A stretch of DNA of 33,370 nt. It comes from Thiobacillus sp. GTDB lineage: Bacteria > Pseudomonadota > Gammaproteobacteria > Burkholderiales > Thiobacillaceae. A model generated the notes under the pieces. The model was not told the DNA's origin. It did not search any database and worked only from the letters and a program-made list of their open reading frames with translations. The position numbers were made by a program, and so were the translations under genes. Below are positions 32,809 to 33,370 of this stretch, one piece after another (positions within the stretch are counted from its first letter, which is position 1; each line of letters begins with the position of its first letter). The stretch is taken from contig JANJWS010000020.1 in NCBI GenBank assembly GCA_024709425.1, positions 1 through 33,370 of the forward strand. Reading direction: 5' to 3'.

Positions 32809-33216
32809 ATGCTGACTCTCGACAGCAATACGGTCAGCTATTACTTTCGCGGCGACCCGCAGGTGGTGTCGTGCCTGCAAGCCCTTTCACCTGCTGATGT
32901 CGGTGTGCCCGCCATCGTGGAATATGAGCTGCGTTACGGTCTTTTGCGTTTGCCGCCGGAGGCGGCCAATCCCCGCCTGGCGGCGCTGGCCGCTTTGCTG
33001 CGACCGATGCAGATTTTGCCGTTTGATAGCGAATGTGCCTTCCACGCTGCCCGTATCCGCGTAGAACTGGAAGCCGCCGGCACCCCCATCGGCCCACACG
33101 ATACCTTGATCGCCGCCACGGTACTGCGGCATCAGGCCACGCTGGTGACGCGCAATGCGCGCGAGTTTGCTCGTGTGCCGGGCTTGAGGTGCCTGAACTG
33201 GCACCAGGACTCCTGA
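32809..33216 (+). CDS. vapC: VapC-type PIN-domain ribonuclease toxin
   Basis: 135 aa. PIN-domain endoribonuclease, the toxin of the pair; VapC enzymes cleave tRNA or rRNA. The acidic residues are D5 (LTLDSNTVSYYFRG), E40 or E38 (IVEYELRYGL) and D98 (GPHDTLIAATVL), followed by TLVTRNAREFARVPGL, where the fourth acidic position is N116, as is common in this group. Length is normal (~130 aa). It lacks a strong ribosome binding site, so its translation may depend on vapB. Confidence 0.92.
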   Translation: MLTLDSNTVSYYFRGDPQVVSCLQALSPADVGVPAIVEYELRYGLLRLPPEAANPRLAALAALLRPMQILPFDSECAFHAARIRVELEAAGTPIGPHDTLIAATVLRHQATLVTRNAREFARVPGLRCLNWHQDS

Positions 33217-33280
33217 GCAACGGCACGCACGATCATGCTGCGCACGCCGGAGTGCGGAGAGGCACGGCGATGCAAGCAGA

Positions 33281-33370
33281 CAGCGATGAGCAGCGTGGGT
33301 GAAATGAGCCTGCGCGAACTGGTCCGCAGGCTGGAGCGCGACGTCAATGCTTTCCCGGAATATCGGGAAG
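33281..33370 (+). pseudogene. Partial duplicate of the tumA-like antitoxin gene
   Basis: Bases 33281-33347 closely match 32068-32134 in the tumA-like gene. Translated, they read MSSVGEMSLRELVRRLERDV against the tumA segment around GEMSLRELARRLERDV. The first ~60 codons of a normal antitoxin are absent, and after ERDV the sequence changes to unrelated residues where the recognition helix should continue. It therefore looks like an internal fragment left by a duplication, though the window ends before the frame closes, so it might continue as a different gene. The last 20 bases contain TTCCCG-GAATAT-CGGGAA (33352-33369), an operator-like palindrome. Confidence 0.6.

Overview
The window is about 33.4 kb of high-GC, tightly packed bacterial chromosome. 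The protein types and gene order suggest a betaproteobacterium, most likely of the Rhodocyclales (Thauera/Azoarcus/Aromatoleum-like). That placement is inferred from the genes and base composition; no search was run. It opens in the 3' end of a 5S rRNA gene, so it begins at the tail of an rRNA operon closed by a strong intrinsic terminator.

Layout. (a) 0.17-2.57 kb: birA, coaX and a SPOR-like membrane protein, overlapping start to stop. (b) 2.57-4.04 kb, minus strand: ubiC-ubiA, the first two steps of ubiquinone synthesis. (c) 4.1-7.74 kb: a four-gene TRAP transporter operon carrying the rare T component (tatT-dctP-dctQ-dctM). (d) 7.73-14.21 kb, minus strand: yicC, gmk, rpoZ, spoT, ridA, recG, a group centred on guanine nucleotides and the stringent response. 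(e) 14.3-20.2 kb, plus strand: a Ser/Thr kinase and PP2C phosphatase pair, rph, rdgB, hemW and a U32 (TrhP/YegQ-like) protein. (f) 20.2-23.84 kb: a di-haem peroxidase (minus), then dienelactone hydrolase, a divergent FolE-like protein, an isoprenylcysteine-methyltransferase-like membrane protein and an unknown protein. (g) 23.84-27.64 kb, minus strand: NfeD-slipin, a Bax-inhibitor-1 family protein and TatD. (h) 27.7-31.5 kb: marC, then gnd-zwf-pgl with one- to four-base overlaps, the oxidative pentose phosphate branch. (i) 31.6 kb to the end: accessory DNA with a TumE/TumA-type toxin-antitoxin pair, a VapB/VapC pair, and a fragment duplicating part of the tumA-like gene.

Most genes are housekeeping. 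The less ordinary signals are: a FolE-like protein that keeps its zinc ligands but lacks several GTP cyclohydrolase I active-site residues; a TRAP binding protein with tryptophan where the carboxylate-binding arginine is expected, beside a T component; two families of small dispersed palindromic repeats, one copy of which has been read into hemW as an in-frame insertion; a tumE promoter/operator arrangement that looks leaderless; and a duplicated piece of the tumA-like gene at the right edge.

No tRNA genes, CRISPR arrays, transposase genes or prophage genes were seen.
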